DNA from: DATMRS01 sp035566015
GTDB lineage: Bacteria; Pseudomonadota; Alphaproteobacteria; Sphingomonadales; Sphingomonadaceae
Direction: 5' to 3'
Assembly (NCBI GenBank): GCA_035566015.1
Contig: DATMRS010000020.1
Coordinates: 310,001-374,000 of the forward strand
DNA length: 64,000 bases
Part shown: in pieces, positions 1 to 11,195 of the stretch
Layout: every line of letters begins with the position of its first letter
Position numbering within the stretch: position 1 is the first letter of the stretch
Made by a program: the position numbers and the translations under genes
The notes under the pieces: model-generated
Database searches by the model: none
What the model saw: only the letters and a program-made list of their open reading frames with translations
What the model was told of the DNA's origin: nothing

Positions 1-2
1 AT

Positions 3-3000
3 CGCCGCGCGCCGATGGACATGCTGGTGCTGCCGGTGCGCGGAGCAGGTGGGATCGAGGCGGTGGCGATCCACGCCGGCCTGTGGACGAGCGCCGCGCT
101 TGCAGCATCGTCGGGCAAGGTGCCGATCCTGCGCGCGAGGCTGACCGCGATCGAGGAGAAATACGGCTTCGATCCGGCAGGTCACGCAGGCAAGGCGTTG
201 CGCCACGCGCTCTCCATCCTGCCGCACGACCTGCTGGTCGCGCTGCCCTTCGCCGCGATCGAGCAGCTTGCGCTGACCGCCATGTCGCTGGCCGACCGGC
301 CGCGCCCGAAGCTGATCCTCGCACCCGGCGCGCTCAACCGCCATCTTTTCGCCTTCGCCTGGCTGCCGCGCGACGAGCTTTCCACCGCGCGGCGGACGGC
401 GATCGGCGTGATGCTGGAGGAAGCGGCGCACGCGAAGCTGGTCGGTTGGGCGATCGATCTGGGCGACAGCGGCCTCGCGCTCATCCGCTACATGCTGGAC
501 CTGCCCGAAGGCGGCGCGCTGCCCGACGCGGCCGCGCTCGACAAGCGGCTGGAGGCGATGGTGCGCGGCTGGGTGCCCGCCGTGGAGGCGGCGCTGGCCG
601 GGACGATGGGGGCGACGCAGGCGGCGCGGCTCGTGCTCGCTTATGCGGCGGCTTTCCCGCTGGCCTATCGCGGCCGTTACCCCCCCGAGGAAGCCGCGCG
701 CGACATGGCGCGGCTCCACGCGCTCGACACCAGCGAGCGGCGGAGCGCGCGGCTTTACCGCGCCGAGGACGACGGCGATGGCCGGCTCCACCTCAAGACC
801 TACCGGCTGGGCGGCTTCATTCCGCTGTCCGACGCGGTGCCGGTGCTGGAAAATTTCGGCTTTCGCGTGCTGGAGGAAAATCCGACGCCGCTCGATGGCG
901 GGCGGCTGGGCTATATCCACGATTATCTGCTGGAATTGAGCGGCGAGGGCGATCCCGACGCGCTGCTGGCGCAGGCCGACATTGCCGAGCAGGCGATCGC
1001 CGCCGTGCTGGAAGGCCGGGCGGAGAATGATGCGTTCAACCAACTCGTCATCGCCGCCGGCCTGCCGCCCGCGACGATCGTGCTGTTCCGCGCGTGGTTT
1101 CGCTATCTGCGGCAGACGGGGCTGAGCTACGGCCTCGATACCGTCGCCTCGGCGCTCCGGCGCGCGCCGATCGCGGCGCGGCGGATCGCCGACCTGTTCG
1201 TCGCACAGCACGACCCCCGGCGCGGCGGGGCGAAAGCGGCCGAGGCCGCGGAGAAAGTGGTAGAGGAGGCACTGGCCGGCGTTTCCGCGATCGACGACGA
1301 TCGCATCCTGCGCCGGCTCTACGCGGTGGTGTCGGCATGTCTCAGGACCAACGCCTTCGCGGCCTCGGGCGAAGAGGCGCTGGCCTTCAAGCTCGATTCG
1401 GGCCGCATTCCCGGCCTGCCCGCGCCGCGGCCGTGGCGCGAGATCTGGGTCTATTCGCCGCGCGTCGAGGGCATCCACCTGCGCGGCGGGCCAGTCGCGC
1501 GCGGCGGGCTGCGCTGGTCCGACCGACGGGACGATTTCCGCACCGAGATATTGGGGCTGATGAAGGCGCAGGTCGTGAAGAACGCCGTGATCGTGCCGAC
1601 GGGCGCGAAGGGCGGCTTCTATCCCAAGCAGTTGCCGAGCGCCGCCAATCGCGACGCCTGGCTGGCGGAGGGTACCGAGAGTTACCGCATCTTCATCCGC
1701 GCGCTGCTCTCGCTCACCGACAATATCGTCGAGGAGAAGGTGGTCCACCCGCAGGGCATCGTGATCCGCGACGAGGACGATCCCTATTTCGTCGTCGCCG
1801 CCGACAAGGGGACCGCCGCCTTTTCCGACGTGGCCAACGCGATTGCGCTGGACCAGGGATTCTGGCTGGGCGACGCCTTCGCCAGCGGCGGCAGCCACGG
1901 CTACGATCACAAGGAGATGGGGATCACCGCGCGCGGCGCGTGGATATCGGTGACGCGCCATTTCGCCGAAATGGGCGTGGACGTGACGCGCGACCCCGTC
2001 ACCGTCGTCGGCTGCGGCGACATGTCGGGCGATGTATTCGGCAACGGCATGCTATTGTCGAAAAGCCTGAAGCTGATCGCCGCGTTCGACCATCGCCACA
2101 TCTTCCTCGATCCCGATCCCGATCCGGCAAAAGCCTGGGCCGAGCGCAAGCGGCTGTTCGATCTGCCGCGCTCATCCTGGGCCGATTATGCGCCGAAGCT
2201 GATCTCGCCGGGCGGCGGCGTCTTCCCGCGCACGCAGAAAGCGATCCCGCTCTCACCCGAGATACGCGGGCGGCTGGGGATCGAGGCCGAAACACTCGAT
2301 CCCTCGAGCCTGATTGCGGCGATCCTGAAAGCGCCAGTCGACCTGCTCTGGTTCGGCGGGATCGGCACCTATGTGAAGGCGCGTGCGCAGAGCAACGACG
2401 TGGGCGACCATGCCAATGACGCGCACCGCGTCGACGGCGAGGACGTGCGCGCGAAAGTGGTGGGCGAGGGCGCCAACCTGGGCGTGACGCAGCAGGGGCG
2501 CATCGCCGTGGCGCTCGCCGGCGGGCGGATCAACACCGACTTCATCGACAATTCGGCGGGCGTCGACTGTTCGGACAACGAGGTGAACATCAAGATCCCG
2601 CTCAACCGCGAGATGCGCGAGGGGCGGCTGGACTTCGACAAGCGCAACGCGCTGCTGGCGAGCATGACTGAGGATGTCGCCGCGCTCGTGCTGGAAGACA
2701 ATCGCCTGCAGACGCTCGCGCTCTCGCTCGCCGAACGCGGCGGCGCGGGCGCGCTGCCGACGCAGGTGCGCGTGATCGAGATATTGGAGGCCTCGGGCCG
2801 ACTCGACCGCGCGGTCGAGGGGTTGGTGGGCAATAAGGAATTGCTGCGCCGCGCGCAGGACGGGCATGGTCTCACCCGGCCCGAGCTCGCGGTGCTGCTG
2901 AGCCACGGCAAGCTCGCCTTGCAGGAAGCGATCGAGCGGAGCGACATTGCCGCCTGCCCGAGCCTGGAGCCGCTGCTCCTCGCCCATTTCCCCGCGGCGA

Positions 3001-3803
3001 TGCAGGAGACATTCCGCCCCGCCCTGCTCGCCCACCGGCTGCGCGGCGAGATCGTCGCGACGGCGATGGCGAACCGGCTCGTCAACCGGCTGGGCATCGT
3101 CGCACCGTTCGAACTGGCGGAGGAAGGCGGCACCTCACTCGCCCACATCGCCGCCTGCTATTTCGCGGCGGAAGCGATCTACGATCTTGACGCCTTGTGG
3201 CACGGCATCGAGACAGCGACGATGGAAGAGGGCGAGCGGCTTTCCCTGCTCAATCGGGCCGCCGCCGCCGTGCGCCTCCACGTCGCCGATCTCGCGCGGG
3301 CAAGCAAGGCCGACGCGAAGCCCGGCGAGATTGCCGGGCGGCTGGGGCCGGGCATCGGCCGGCTGGCGCGACGCAACAGCAAGGGCGACCTTGCCGCGCA
3401 GGTTGCAGCGTTGGAGGCACTCGACGGCGCCGTCGGCATCGCCGAGCTGGCGCTGGCGCTCAATATCGACGAACGTACCGCAATCGCCGCCTATGACCGA
3501 CTGGGCGAGGCGATGGGGCTGGATTGGGCGAAGACAGCGGCGCTCGCCTTCATGCCCGCCGATCCATGGGAACGGCTGCTTATCGCCGATTTGCTGCGCG
3601 ATTTCGAGCAACTCCGCCTCGATTTCCTCGAACGCGCGGGCAAAGGCGATCCCCGCGCGAGGATCGAGAGCTGGATCGCCGCACACGCCGCCGCCCTCAC
3701 CCGTTTCCGCACGCTTATCGATCGCGCACGCGCCTCGTCGACACCCAGCGCCGCCATGCTCGCCCGCATCGCCAGCCAGGCGCGCGCGCTGCTTTCGGAG
3801 TAG
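3..3803 (+). CDS. NAD-specific glutamate dehydrogenase, large type, 5' end outside the window
   Basis: The enzyme oxidises L-glutamate to 2-oxoglutarate and ammonia with NAD. The frame is open from the first bases of the window and the first ATG (15) has no ribosome-binding site. Family members are about 1500-1600 residues, so the start lies upstream and roughly the last 1265 residues are visible. The dehydrogenase core is clear: the glycine/lysine-rich substrate motif TGAKGGFYPK with the catalytic lysine region near 1600-1630, GGIGTYVK near 2357, and the conserved block VVGEGANLGVTQQGR near 2460-2500 followed by DNEVNIKI. The long helical C-terminal region runs to the stop at 3803. A hairpin follows the gene. 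I am sure of the family; only the start is unknown. Confidence 0.95.
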   Translation, partial: RRAPMDMLVLPVRGAGGIEAVAIHAGLWTSAALAASSGKVPILRARLTAIEEKYGFDPAGHAGKALRHALSILPHDLLVALPFAAIEQLALTAMSLADRPRPKLILAPGALNRHLFAFAWLPRDELSTARRTAIGVMLEEAAHAKLVGWAIDLGDSGLALIRYMLDLPEGGALPDAAALDKRLEAMVRGWVPAVEAALAGTMGATQAARLVLAYAAAFPLAYRGRYPPEEAARDMARLHALDTSERRSARLYRAEDDGDGRLHLKTYRLGGFIPLSDAVPVLENFGFRVLEENPTPLDGGRLGYIHDYLLELSGEGDPDALLAQADIAEQAIAAVLEGRAENDAFNQLVIAAGLPPATIVLFRAWFRYLRQTGLSYGLDTVASALRRAPIAARRIADLFVAQHDPRRGGAKAAEAAEKVVEEALAGVSAIDDDRILRRLYAVVSACLRTNAFAASGEEALAFKLDSGRIPGLPAPRPWREIWVYSPRVEGIHLRGGPVARGGLRWSDRRDDFRTEILGLMKAQVVKNAVIVPTGAKGGFYPKQLPSAANRDAWLAEGTESYRIFIRALLSLTDNIVEEKVVHPQGIVIRDEDDPYFVVAADKGTAAFSDVANAIALDQGFWLGDAFASGGSHGYDHKEMGITARGAWISVTRHFAEMGVDVTRDPVTVVGCGDMSGDVFGNGMLLSKSLKLIAAFDHRHIFLDPDPDPAKAWAERKRLFDLPRSSWADYAPKLISPGGGVFPRTQKAIPLSPEIRGRLGIEAETLDPSSLIAAILKAPVDLLWFGGIGTYVKARAQSNDVGDHANDAHRVDGEDVRAKVVGEGANLGVTQQGRIAVALAGGRINTDFIDNSAGVDCSDNEVNIKIPLNREMREGRLDFDKRNALLASMTEDVAALVLEDNRLQTLALSLAERGGAGALPTQVRVIEILEASGRLDRAVEGLVGNKELLRRAQDGHGLTRPELAVLLSHGKLALQEAIERSDIAACPSLEPLLLAHFPAAMQETFRPALLAHRLRGEIVATAMANRLVNRLGIVAPFELAEEGGTSLAHIAACYFAAEAIYDLDALWHGIETATMEEGERLSLLNRAAAAVRLHVADLARASKADAKPGEIAGRLGPGIGRLARRNSKGDLAAQVAALEALDGAVGIAELALALNIDERTAIAAYDRLGEAMGLDWAKTAALAFMPADPWERLLIADLLRDFEQLRLDFLERAGKGDPRARIESWIAAHAAALTRFRTLIDRARASSTPSAAMLARIASQARALLSE

Positions 3804-3867
3804 CGCGGATCGATCCTCGGCATCAGGCCGTCGCGACGTAGGAATGATCCAAAAGGACGCTCGCTCT

Positions 3868-3900
3868 CGTCCATTTCGGCGAAGCCGAAATCTATGGACG
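3868..3900. terminator. Hairpin downstream of the glutamate dehydrogenase gene
   Basis: TTTCGGC-GAA-GCCGAAA forms a perfect 7-bp stem with a 3-nt loop (3874-3890). It is extended by CGTCCA (3868-3873) pairing with TGGACG (3895-3900) across a small bulge. There is no T-tract, so it is at best an imperfect intrinsic terminator or an mRNA 3'-end stabiliser. It sits between two convergent genes and could serve both strands. Confidence 0.45.
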
Positions 3901-3998
3901 GTGAATCGATCGTAATGTGAGCCGCGTCCATGGGCCCCGGCTTTCACCGAGAGGGGCAGAAAGCGCGCGGGCCGGCGATGCCGATGGTTCATGGCACC

Positions 3999-4325
3999 TC
4001 ATGGTGGACAGCGGGCCGACTGCTTTTGAGCATCGGCCTTGATCGAGCGGTCACTTGGAACGACAGGTTGGGTGCTTTCTGTCCGTCGGGCGCACCCCCC
4101 GGCTGCCCCCCGCGCCCGCTCGAAGAGCCAAACGCGCAGCGCGCTGGCGAGGTTGGGGGGATCGGGCAAGGCGGCACGGGTGGCGTCGATGCGGGCGACG
4201 AGAGCGTTGAGGGGGACGGCCTCGACCACCGCCGCTTCGGCCAGCGCGTCCCAGAAGATCGGTTCGAGGCTGATCGAGGTGGCGTGGCCGGCGATCATCA
4301 CCGAACGCTTGACGGGACCGCCCAT
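3999..4325 (-). CDS. Ribbon-helix-helix domain protein, probable small DNA-binding protein
   Basis: A 108-residue protein whose N-terminal part (KRSVMIAGHATSISLEP, then a helix with WDAL) matches the ribbon-helix-helix family seen in many alphaproteobacteria (RHH_4 type). The C-terminal third is basic and looks disordered. I chose the ATG at 4325 because GAGAGG lies about 7 nt upstream; a TTG at 4340 would overlap the previous stop. It follows phaB by 11 bp and closes the leftward operon. The target is unknown. Confidence 0.75.
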   Translation of the reverse strand: MGGPVKRSVMIAGHATSISLEPIFWDALAEAAVVEAVPLNALVARIDATRAALPDPPNLASALRVWLFERARGAAGGCARRTESTQPVVPSDRSIKADAQKQSARCPP

Positions 4326-4336
4326 GCGCTTGCCTC

Positions 4337-5046
4337 TCAATACATATGCTGGCCGCCGTTGATCGACAGCGTGGAGCCGGTGATGAAGCCCGCATCGTCA
4401 TCGGCGAGGAAGACGACGCCGCGCGCGATCTCGTCCGCATGGCCGAGCCGGCCGACGGGGACGCGCGCGACGATCTTCGCCAGCACTTCCGACGGGACGG
4501 CCGCGACCATGTCAGTATCGATATAGCCGGGCGCGATGGCGTTCACGGTCACTCCTTTGCGCGCGCCTTCCTGCGCCAGCGCCTTGGTGAAGCCGTGGAT
4601 GCCCGATTTGGCGGCGGCATAGTTCACCTGCCCATATTGGCCCGCTTGGCCATTGATCGAACCGATATTGACGATCCGTCCGAAGCCGCGCTCCGCCATG
4701 CCGGGGAAGACCGCATGCGCCATGTTGAAGCAGCCGCCGAGATTGGTGTCGATCACGTCCTGCCACGATTGCCAGTCCATTCGCGTCATCGTCGCGTCGC
4801 GGGTGATGCCGGCATTGTTGACGAGAATGTCGATCGGCCCCAGCTGGGCCTCGACCGCAGCGACGCCCGCCTTACATGCGGCATGATCGGCGACGTCCCA
4901 TGCGAAGGCGGGGATACCGGTGCGTTCGGTGAATGCCTTCGCGCGATCGACATTGCCGGCATAATTGGCGGCGACGGTGACGCCCTTCGCCTTGAGCGCG
5001 ACGCTGATCGCTTCGCCTATTCCACGCGTACCACCGGTGACGATCG

Positions 5047-5059
<13 letters not shown>
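4337..5059 (-). CDS. phaB: Acetoacetyl-CoA reductase
   Basis: NADPH-dependent short-chain dehydrogenase, 240 residues, that reduces acetoacetyl-CoA to (R)-3-hydroxybutyryl-CoA for polyhydroxybutyrate synthesis in the cytoplasm. The cofactor motif TGGTRGIG is at residues 8-15. NNAG, the catalytic serine in IGSINGQ and the YAAAK pair follow, and the end ITGSTLSINGGQHMY is typical of PhaB. Its start overlaps the 3' end of the ferrochelatase gene by 13 nt, which suggests translational coupling. No phaA or phaC is in the window; a 3-hydroxybutyrate dehydrogenase lies at 37.1 kb. Confidence 0.9.
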
Positions 5060-6101
<1,042 letters not shown>

Positions 6102-6105
<4 letters not shown>

Positions 6106-8309
6106 ACCTCGCTCCCATCGAGCGGCAGGCGGCGGAAGCGCCGGCCCGTCGCGCTGAACAATGCATTGGCGATCGCGGGAGCGACCGGCGGGACCGCCAG
6201 TTCGCTCGCCCCGCCGGGCGCGTCGCGGCTCTCTACCAACTCGACACGAATCTCGGGCGTGGTGGCGAGTGTCGGCAGCGCCAACGTATCGAAGCCGCGC
6301 GCGTCCGCCATGCCGGCGGTGAAACCGGTGGTCGAGCCGAGTGCCGCGGCCAAACCCCAGATCAGGCCGCCCTCCAGTTGCTGGCGTACGAGGTCGGGAT
6401 TGACCACGCGGCCGACGTCAGCGACCGCGAACAGGCGATCGACGGCGATCCCACCCCCCTTCTCGACATGCGCCTCGGCCAGCACGGCGATATGGCTGCC
6501 GAGCCCGCTATAGGCAGCGATGCCCTGCCCGCTGCCGGCGACGCCGCCGTCCCAGTCGCCCAGCGCCGTCACCGTCGTCAGGCAATGCGCGAGGCGCGGC
6601 TGGCCGCCCAGCATCTGCATGCGGAAGGAGAGCGGCTCGACCCCGGCCGTCGCCGCGAGTTCGTCGAGAAAGGCTTCGGTGAAGAAGCAGGTGTAGCTGT
6701 CCGCCGCTGAGCGCCAATAGCCGGTGGGAATGCCAATGTCGGCGGGATGATGCGTTATCGAAAAGGCCGGAATCGCATAAGGTGGCGTCGCGCCCGAGAC
6801 GGCCGCCGCATCGGCCCGGTCCTGCCCGTCGCTTCCGCCCCTGAGCCGCCGTTCCAGTTCCGCCGCTGTCGCGGGCGCGGCGATGCGCGCGTCCCAAGCG
6901 GCGACCCCGTTCTTGCCGAGCGTCGCCGCCATCCGTGCCAGCGCGGGCGGGCGGGCGGGATCGCGGCGCGTCTCCTCGACGCGCGACCAGATGACCTGCA
7001 CGGGGCGCTTTATCTGTCTGGCGAGGATCGCGGCCTGCACGGCAGCGTCCGTTTCGAAGTTGCGACCGTAACCGCCACCGATGAACATCGGAAAGACCGT
7101 CACCTGATTTTCGGCAAAGCCGATCGCGCGCGCGGCTGCGGCGCGCGCCAGCACCGGCGCCTGCGTCGGCACCCACAGTTCGAGCCTGTCGCCCGTGATC
7201 CGCGCCGTGGCGGCGAGTGGCTCGACCGCGGCATGGAGCGCAACGGGCACTTCATACTCCGCGCGCTGGACCTGCGGACCGGCGAGCGCGGCGGCGACAT
7301 CGCCATGGCCTGCAAAGCGCTTGCCCTTCGCGTGGAGCGCCTGCTTGAGCGAGGCGGCGATCGAGGCGGTATCGGGTAGGGGGCCGCGCGTCGCGAAGAC
7401 CGGCCGGATCGCGTCGAGCGCGCGATTGGCCGCCCACCAGTTCGTGGCGACAGCCGCAATCCAGCTGGGATTACTCGCCACCGCCAACATGCCCGGGATC
7501 GCGCGCGCCGCCGCCTCGTTCGCCTGCTTCAACCGCGTATCGCCATAAGGACCGTGGCGGACCGCGGCATAGACCATGTCGGGCAGGCGCACGTCGGCGG
7601 CGAAACGCGCCGATCCGTCAACCTTCGACGGCAGATCGAGGCGCGGCTGCGGCGTGCCCGACAGACCGCCCGTCCCCACCGCGCGCAGCGGCACGTCGTC
7701 GGGCGGGGCGAGCGCCGCCGCCTCGGCCGCAATATCGCCGAAGCGCAGTCTGTCGTCGCCATGGGTGACGAAGCCGTCGGCGGTATCGCACGCATCCCAG
7801 GCGGCGTCCCAGCGCTTGCCCGCCGCTTTGCATAACAACGCCCGCGCGAGCGCGCCCGCCTCGCGATAGCGCGCCTCGAAACCGCGCACCGTCGTCGATC
7901 CGCCGGTGATCATAGTCGCGGTGCGTGTCCCCTGCTCATGCGCCACCCAGCCGCTGACACCCCGCAGGAAACCGGGCAAGACAGCGTCGCCCCTCGCGTG
8001 CGCCAGGAAATCGTTGGCGTAGAGGGGATTGATCGGCGCCGGCTCGACCGCGACGGTGCGCCAGTCCGCGCCCAGTTCGTCGGCCAGCATCTGCGACAAA
8101 GCGGTCCATGCGCCTTGCCCCATTTCGGACTGGCAGGCGATAATAGCGACGCGGCCATCCTCCCCGATCTTGAGGAAGGCGTTGAAGATCGTCTCGCCGG
8201 GGGAGGCGACCAGATTCGGAGCATAATGGCGCGGCCATAATTCCCAGGCGAGCAGCAAGCCCACGCCCGCCCCACCGCTGACCAGAACCTGCCTGCGGCT
8301 TATCCCCAC
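6102..8309 (-). CDS. Molybdopterin-binding large subunit of an isoquinoline 1-oxidoreductase-like hydroxylase
   Basis: About 735 residues, xanthine dehydrogenase superfamily, IorB type. A twin-arginine signal SRRQVLVSGG opens the protein, so it is likely exported folded or anchored. Molybdenum-cofactor motifs include GQGAWT, the GGGYGRNFE loop and a late GGASELAVPP segment carrying the likely catalytic glutamate. I chose the GTG at 8309, directly before the twin-arginine motif; upstream codons lack family similarity. The small [2Fe-2S] subunit normally encoded beside it is missing here, but one lies alone at 31.2 kb. Substrate (N-heterocycle or aldehyde) cannot be told. Confidence 0.85.
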
Positions 8310-8449
8310 GTCTGTTGCTTCCGCTCTGCCATCGCCGGATCGTGGATAGGGAGCAAGGCGGCCGAACGCCAGCCCCCGGTCGCGCCAGACGCCCTTTGCG
8401 TTTCCTTTCCGCGCCTTTATTGAAGGGGCAAATTTCCGGGGAACCCGTC

Positions 8450-9313
8450 TTGATCCTGCCCCTTCTTGCAGACGCCGCATCGGCCATCCGTTTCGAGGAC
8501 CTGCACCTCTCGCCCGTGGCGCTGTCGCTCGGCTTCTTCCAGATCAAATGGTATTCGCTCGCCTATATAGCGGGCATCCTGATCGGCTGGTGGTATCTGC
8601 TGAAGCTGCTTGATCAGCCAGGCGCGCCGATGGCACGGCGCCATGCCGACGACTTCGTCTTCTACGCGACGCTCGGCATATTGATCGGCGGCCGGCTGGG
8701 CTATGCGATCTTCTACGACCCGGCGATGTTCCGCCACCCCGTCGACGTGCTGAAGTTGTGGCAGGGCGGCATGTCCTTTCATGGCGGCGCGGTAGGCGTC
8801 AGCGCCGCGATCTTCTTCCTGGCGCGGAAGAACGGCCTCTCCTGGCTGCGCATTCACGATTATATCGCCTGCTGCGTGCCCTTCGGCCTGTTCTTTGGCC
8901 GAATCGCCAATTTCGTGAACGGCGAGCTGTGGGGGCGGCCGACCGACGTGCCCTGGGCGATCATCTTCCCCGGCACGGGCGACGGCATACCGCGCCATCC
9001 GAGCCAGCTTTACGAAGCCGGGCTGGAAGGCATCATCCTGTTCGCGATTCTGTGGTTCGCCTTCTGGAAGACGAAGGCACGCTACGAGCCGGGCAAGCTC
9101 GTCGGCATCTTCCTGATCGGCTATGGGCTGGCGCGCTTCACGCTCGAATTTTTCCGCCAACCCGATATCCAGCTCGGCACGATGCCGTGGGGTCTGACGA
9201 TGGGGCAGACGCTGACGGTGCCGATGCTGCTTGGCGGAGCCTGGCTCGTCTGGACGGCCAAGGGCCGGCGCGTGCGCGTCGAGCCCACCGCCGGCGGCGA
9301 GAGCGTCGCCTGA
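8450..9313 (+). CDS. lgt: Prolipoprotein diacylglyceryl transferase
   Basis: Inner-membrane enzyme that transfers diacylglycerol from phosphatidylglycerol to the lipobox cysteine of prolipoproteins. The TTG at 8450 gives 287 residues with GGGGAA about 7 nt upstream; longer starts add unrelated sequence that overlaps the divergent hydroxylase gene. Several membrane helices are evident, along with HGGAVG and the family signature GRIANFVNGELWGR, then HPSQLYEA. The gene is followed 7 bp later by the methyltransferase gene. Confidence 0.93.
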   Translation: MILPLLADAASAIRFEDLHLSPVALSLGFFQIKWYSLAYIAGILIGWWYLLKLLDQPGAPMARRHADDFVFYATLGILIGGRLGYAIFYDPAMFRHPVDVLKLWQGGMSFHGGAVGVSAAIFFLARKNGLSWLRIHDYIACCVPFGLFFGRIANFVNGELWGRPTDVPWAIIFPGTGDGIPRHPSQLYEAGLEGIILFAILWFAFWKTKARYEPGKLVGIFLIGYGLARFTLEFFRQPDIQLGTMPWGLTMGQTLTVPMLLGGAWLVWTAKGRRVRVEPTAGGESVA

Positions 9314-9320
9314 TCCGCCG

Positions 9321-10367
9321 ATGAGCGATGCGCCGCCCCTATTGGGCGAACGCCTCGCCCGCCTGATCGAGGAGGAAGGCCCCATTTCCGTCGCCCGCTT
9401 CATGGGCGAGGCGAATGCGGCTTATTATGCCGCCGGCGATCCGATGGGCGTGGCGGGCGACTTCATCACCGCACCCGAGATCAGCCAGATGTTCGGCGAG
9501 ATGATCGGCCTCTGCCTTGCCGACCTGTGGCAGCGCGCGGGACGGCCGCAGACTTATTATGTCGAACTGGGGCCGGGACGGGGCACACTCGCAGCCGATG
9601 CGTTGCGCGCCATGCGGCCATTCGGCCTGACACCACCAGTGCATTTCGTCGAGACGAGCCCCGTCCTGCGCGCGAAGCAAGCCGAGCGGGTGGAGGATGC
9701 GGCGTGGCACGAGAGCCTCGCCACCCTCCCCACCGACGCGCCGCTGCTGGTCGTCGCCAACGAATTTTTCGACGCGCTGCCGATCCGCCAGTTCGTCAAG
9801 ACGGTGGCGGGATGGCGCGAGCGGATGGTCTATTTCGGCCCCGACGGCTTCGTGCCGGTGCCGGGCGTCGTCCCCTGCGACGCGCTGGTGCCCGAGCGCC
9901 TGCTGGGCGCGGAGCCGGGCAGCATCGTCGAGGCATCACCCGCGATCGCCGTCGTGGCGCACGATCTCGCCCGGCGGATCGCCACACAGGGCGGCGCGGC
10001 GCTGATCGTCGATTATGGCTATGCCGATCGCGCGGCGGGGGACACGTTGCAGGCGGTGCACGCCCATGCCTATGCCGATCCCTTCGCGATGCCGGGGCGG
10101 AGCGACCTGACCGCCCATATCGATTTCGCGGCACTGGGCGAGGCGGCGTCGACGGCGCAGGTGCATGGCCCTGTTGAGCAGGGCGCATGGCTCGAAACGC
10201 TCGGCATGGCCGCGCGCGCACGTTCGCTCGCTATCGCCTCGCCGCGTCATGGCGAGGATATCGCGACGGCCTTCCGCCGACTGACGCATCCCGACGAGAT
10301 GGGTACCCTGTTCAAGGTAATGGCACTCACCGCGAAGCATTGGCCGATGCCGGCGGGATTCGACTGA
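9321..10367 (+). CDS. SAM-dependent methyltransferase of the MidA/NDUFAF7 family
   Basis: A 348-residue protein of the COG1565 family. Its mitochondrial relative NDUFAF7 methylates an arginine of complex I. Visible motifs are the N-terminal LARLIEEEGPISVARFM, GDFITAPEISQMFGE, the SAM-binding loop ELGPGRGT, NEFFDALPIRQF and DYGYADR. The ATG at 9321 falls just after the lgt stop. A role in respiratory complex I assembly is inferred from the family only. Confidence 0.85.
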   Translation: MSDAPPLLGERLARLIEEEGPISVARFMGEANAAYYAAGDPMGVAGDFITAPEISQMFGEMIGLCLADLWQRAGRPQTYYVELGPGRGTLAADALRAMRPFGLTPPVHFVETSPVLRAKQAERVEDAAWHESLATLPTDAPLLVVANEFFDALPIRQFVKTVAGWRERMVYFGPDGFVPVPGVVPCDALVPERLLGAEPGSIVEASPAIAVVAHDLARRIATQGGAALIVDYGYADRAAGDTLQAVHAHAYADPFAMPGRSDLTAHIDFAALGEAASTAQVHGPVEQGAWLETLGMAARARSLAIASPRHGEDIATAFRRLTHPDEMGTLFKVMALTAKHWPMPAGFD

Positions 10368-10394
10368 ACGGCGGCGGACGCTATAAGCCTCCCC

Positions 10395-11165
10395 ATGACG
10401 CCCACTCCGATCTCCCCCATCCGCGCGGCCGCGCTCGACGGCGTTCTCCATGGTTTTCTCGGGCGCGAGGGGGGCGTGTCGACCGGCGCGGTCGAAGGGC
10501 TAAACGTCGGGTTGGGATCGCAGGATTCACGAGCGGCGATCATGGCGAACCGGCGGCGCGCGGTGGAAGCGATATCGCCCGGCGCGGCGCTGGTGACACT
10601 CTATCAGGTCCATTCGGCCGAGGTAGTGACCGCCACTGTACCTTACGCCGACGAGCAACGGCCGCGCGCAGACGCGCTTGTCACCGATCGGCCGGGGCTG
10701 CTGCTCGGCATCCTCACCGCCGATTGCGCGCCGGTGCTGCTCGCAGACACGGCGGCGGGCGTTGTCGGCGCAGCGCATGCCGGATGGAAAGGCGCGTTGG
10801 GTGGCGTGACCGACGCGACCGTGGCTGCGATGGAGCGACTGGGCGCGTCGCGCGCGCGGATCGCCGCCGCGATCGGGCCGTGCATCGCGCGCACCTCCTA
10901 CGAGGTGGACGACGCTTTCCTCGCCCGTTTCGCCGAAGCCGATCCGGAGAATGAGCGCTTCTTCTCGGGCGGACGACGCGAAGGCCATCATCAGTTCGAC
11001 CTTGAAGCCTATGTCGCCCACCGCCTCGCCAGCGCCGGGCTGGGGCGTGTCGAGGCACTGGGGCTCGATACTTATGCCGACGAGCGGCGCTTCTTCAGTT
11101 TCCGCCGCGCCACCCATCGCGGCGAATCCGATTATGGCCGGCAGATTGCGCTGATCGGGCTTTAG
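10395..11165 (+). CDS. pgeF: Peptidoglycan editing factor, multicopper-oxidase-like fold (YfiH family)
   Basis: 256 residues. Family members hydrolyse wrongly built muropeptide precursors (L-serine in place of L-alanine) or act on purine nucleosides. The three metal-ligand regions are present: YQVHSAEV (His), TADCAPVLLAD (Cys) and HAGWKGALGG (His), followed by IGPCIARTSYEV. It follows the methyltransferase by 27 bp in the same direction, a common arrangement in alphaproteobacteria. Confidence 0.88.
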   Translation: MTPTPISPIRAAALDGVLHGFLGREGGVSTGAVEGLNVGLGSQDSRAAIMANRRRAVEAISPGAALVTLYQVHSAEVVTATVPYADEQRPRADALVTDRPGLLLGILTADCAPVLLADTAAGVVGAAHAGWKGALGGVTDATVAAMERLGASRARIAAAIGPCIARTSYEVDDAFLARFAEADPENERFFSGGRREGHHQFDLEAYVAHRLASAGLGRVEALGLDTYADERRFFSFRRATHRGESDYGRQIALIGL

Positions 11166-11195
11166 AAGCTTGCTACAACCCGATAGGCAGAGGTC

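Noticed and set aside
8315..8449. A longer lgt start at 8315
   Set aside because: The extra 45 residues have no membrane or family character and overlap the divergent hydroxylase start region; the TTG at 8450 has a ribosome-binding site.
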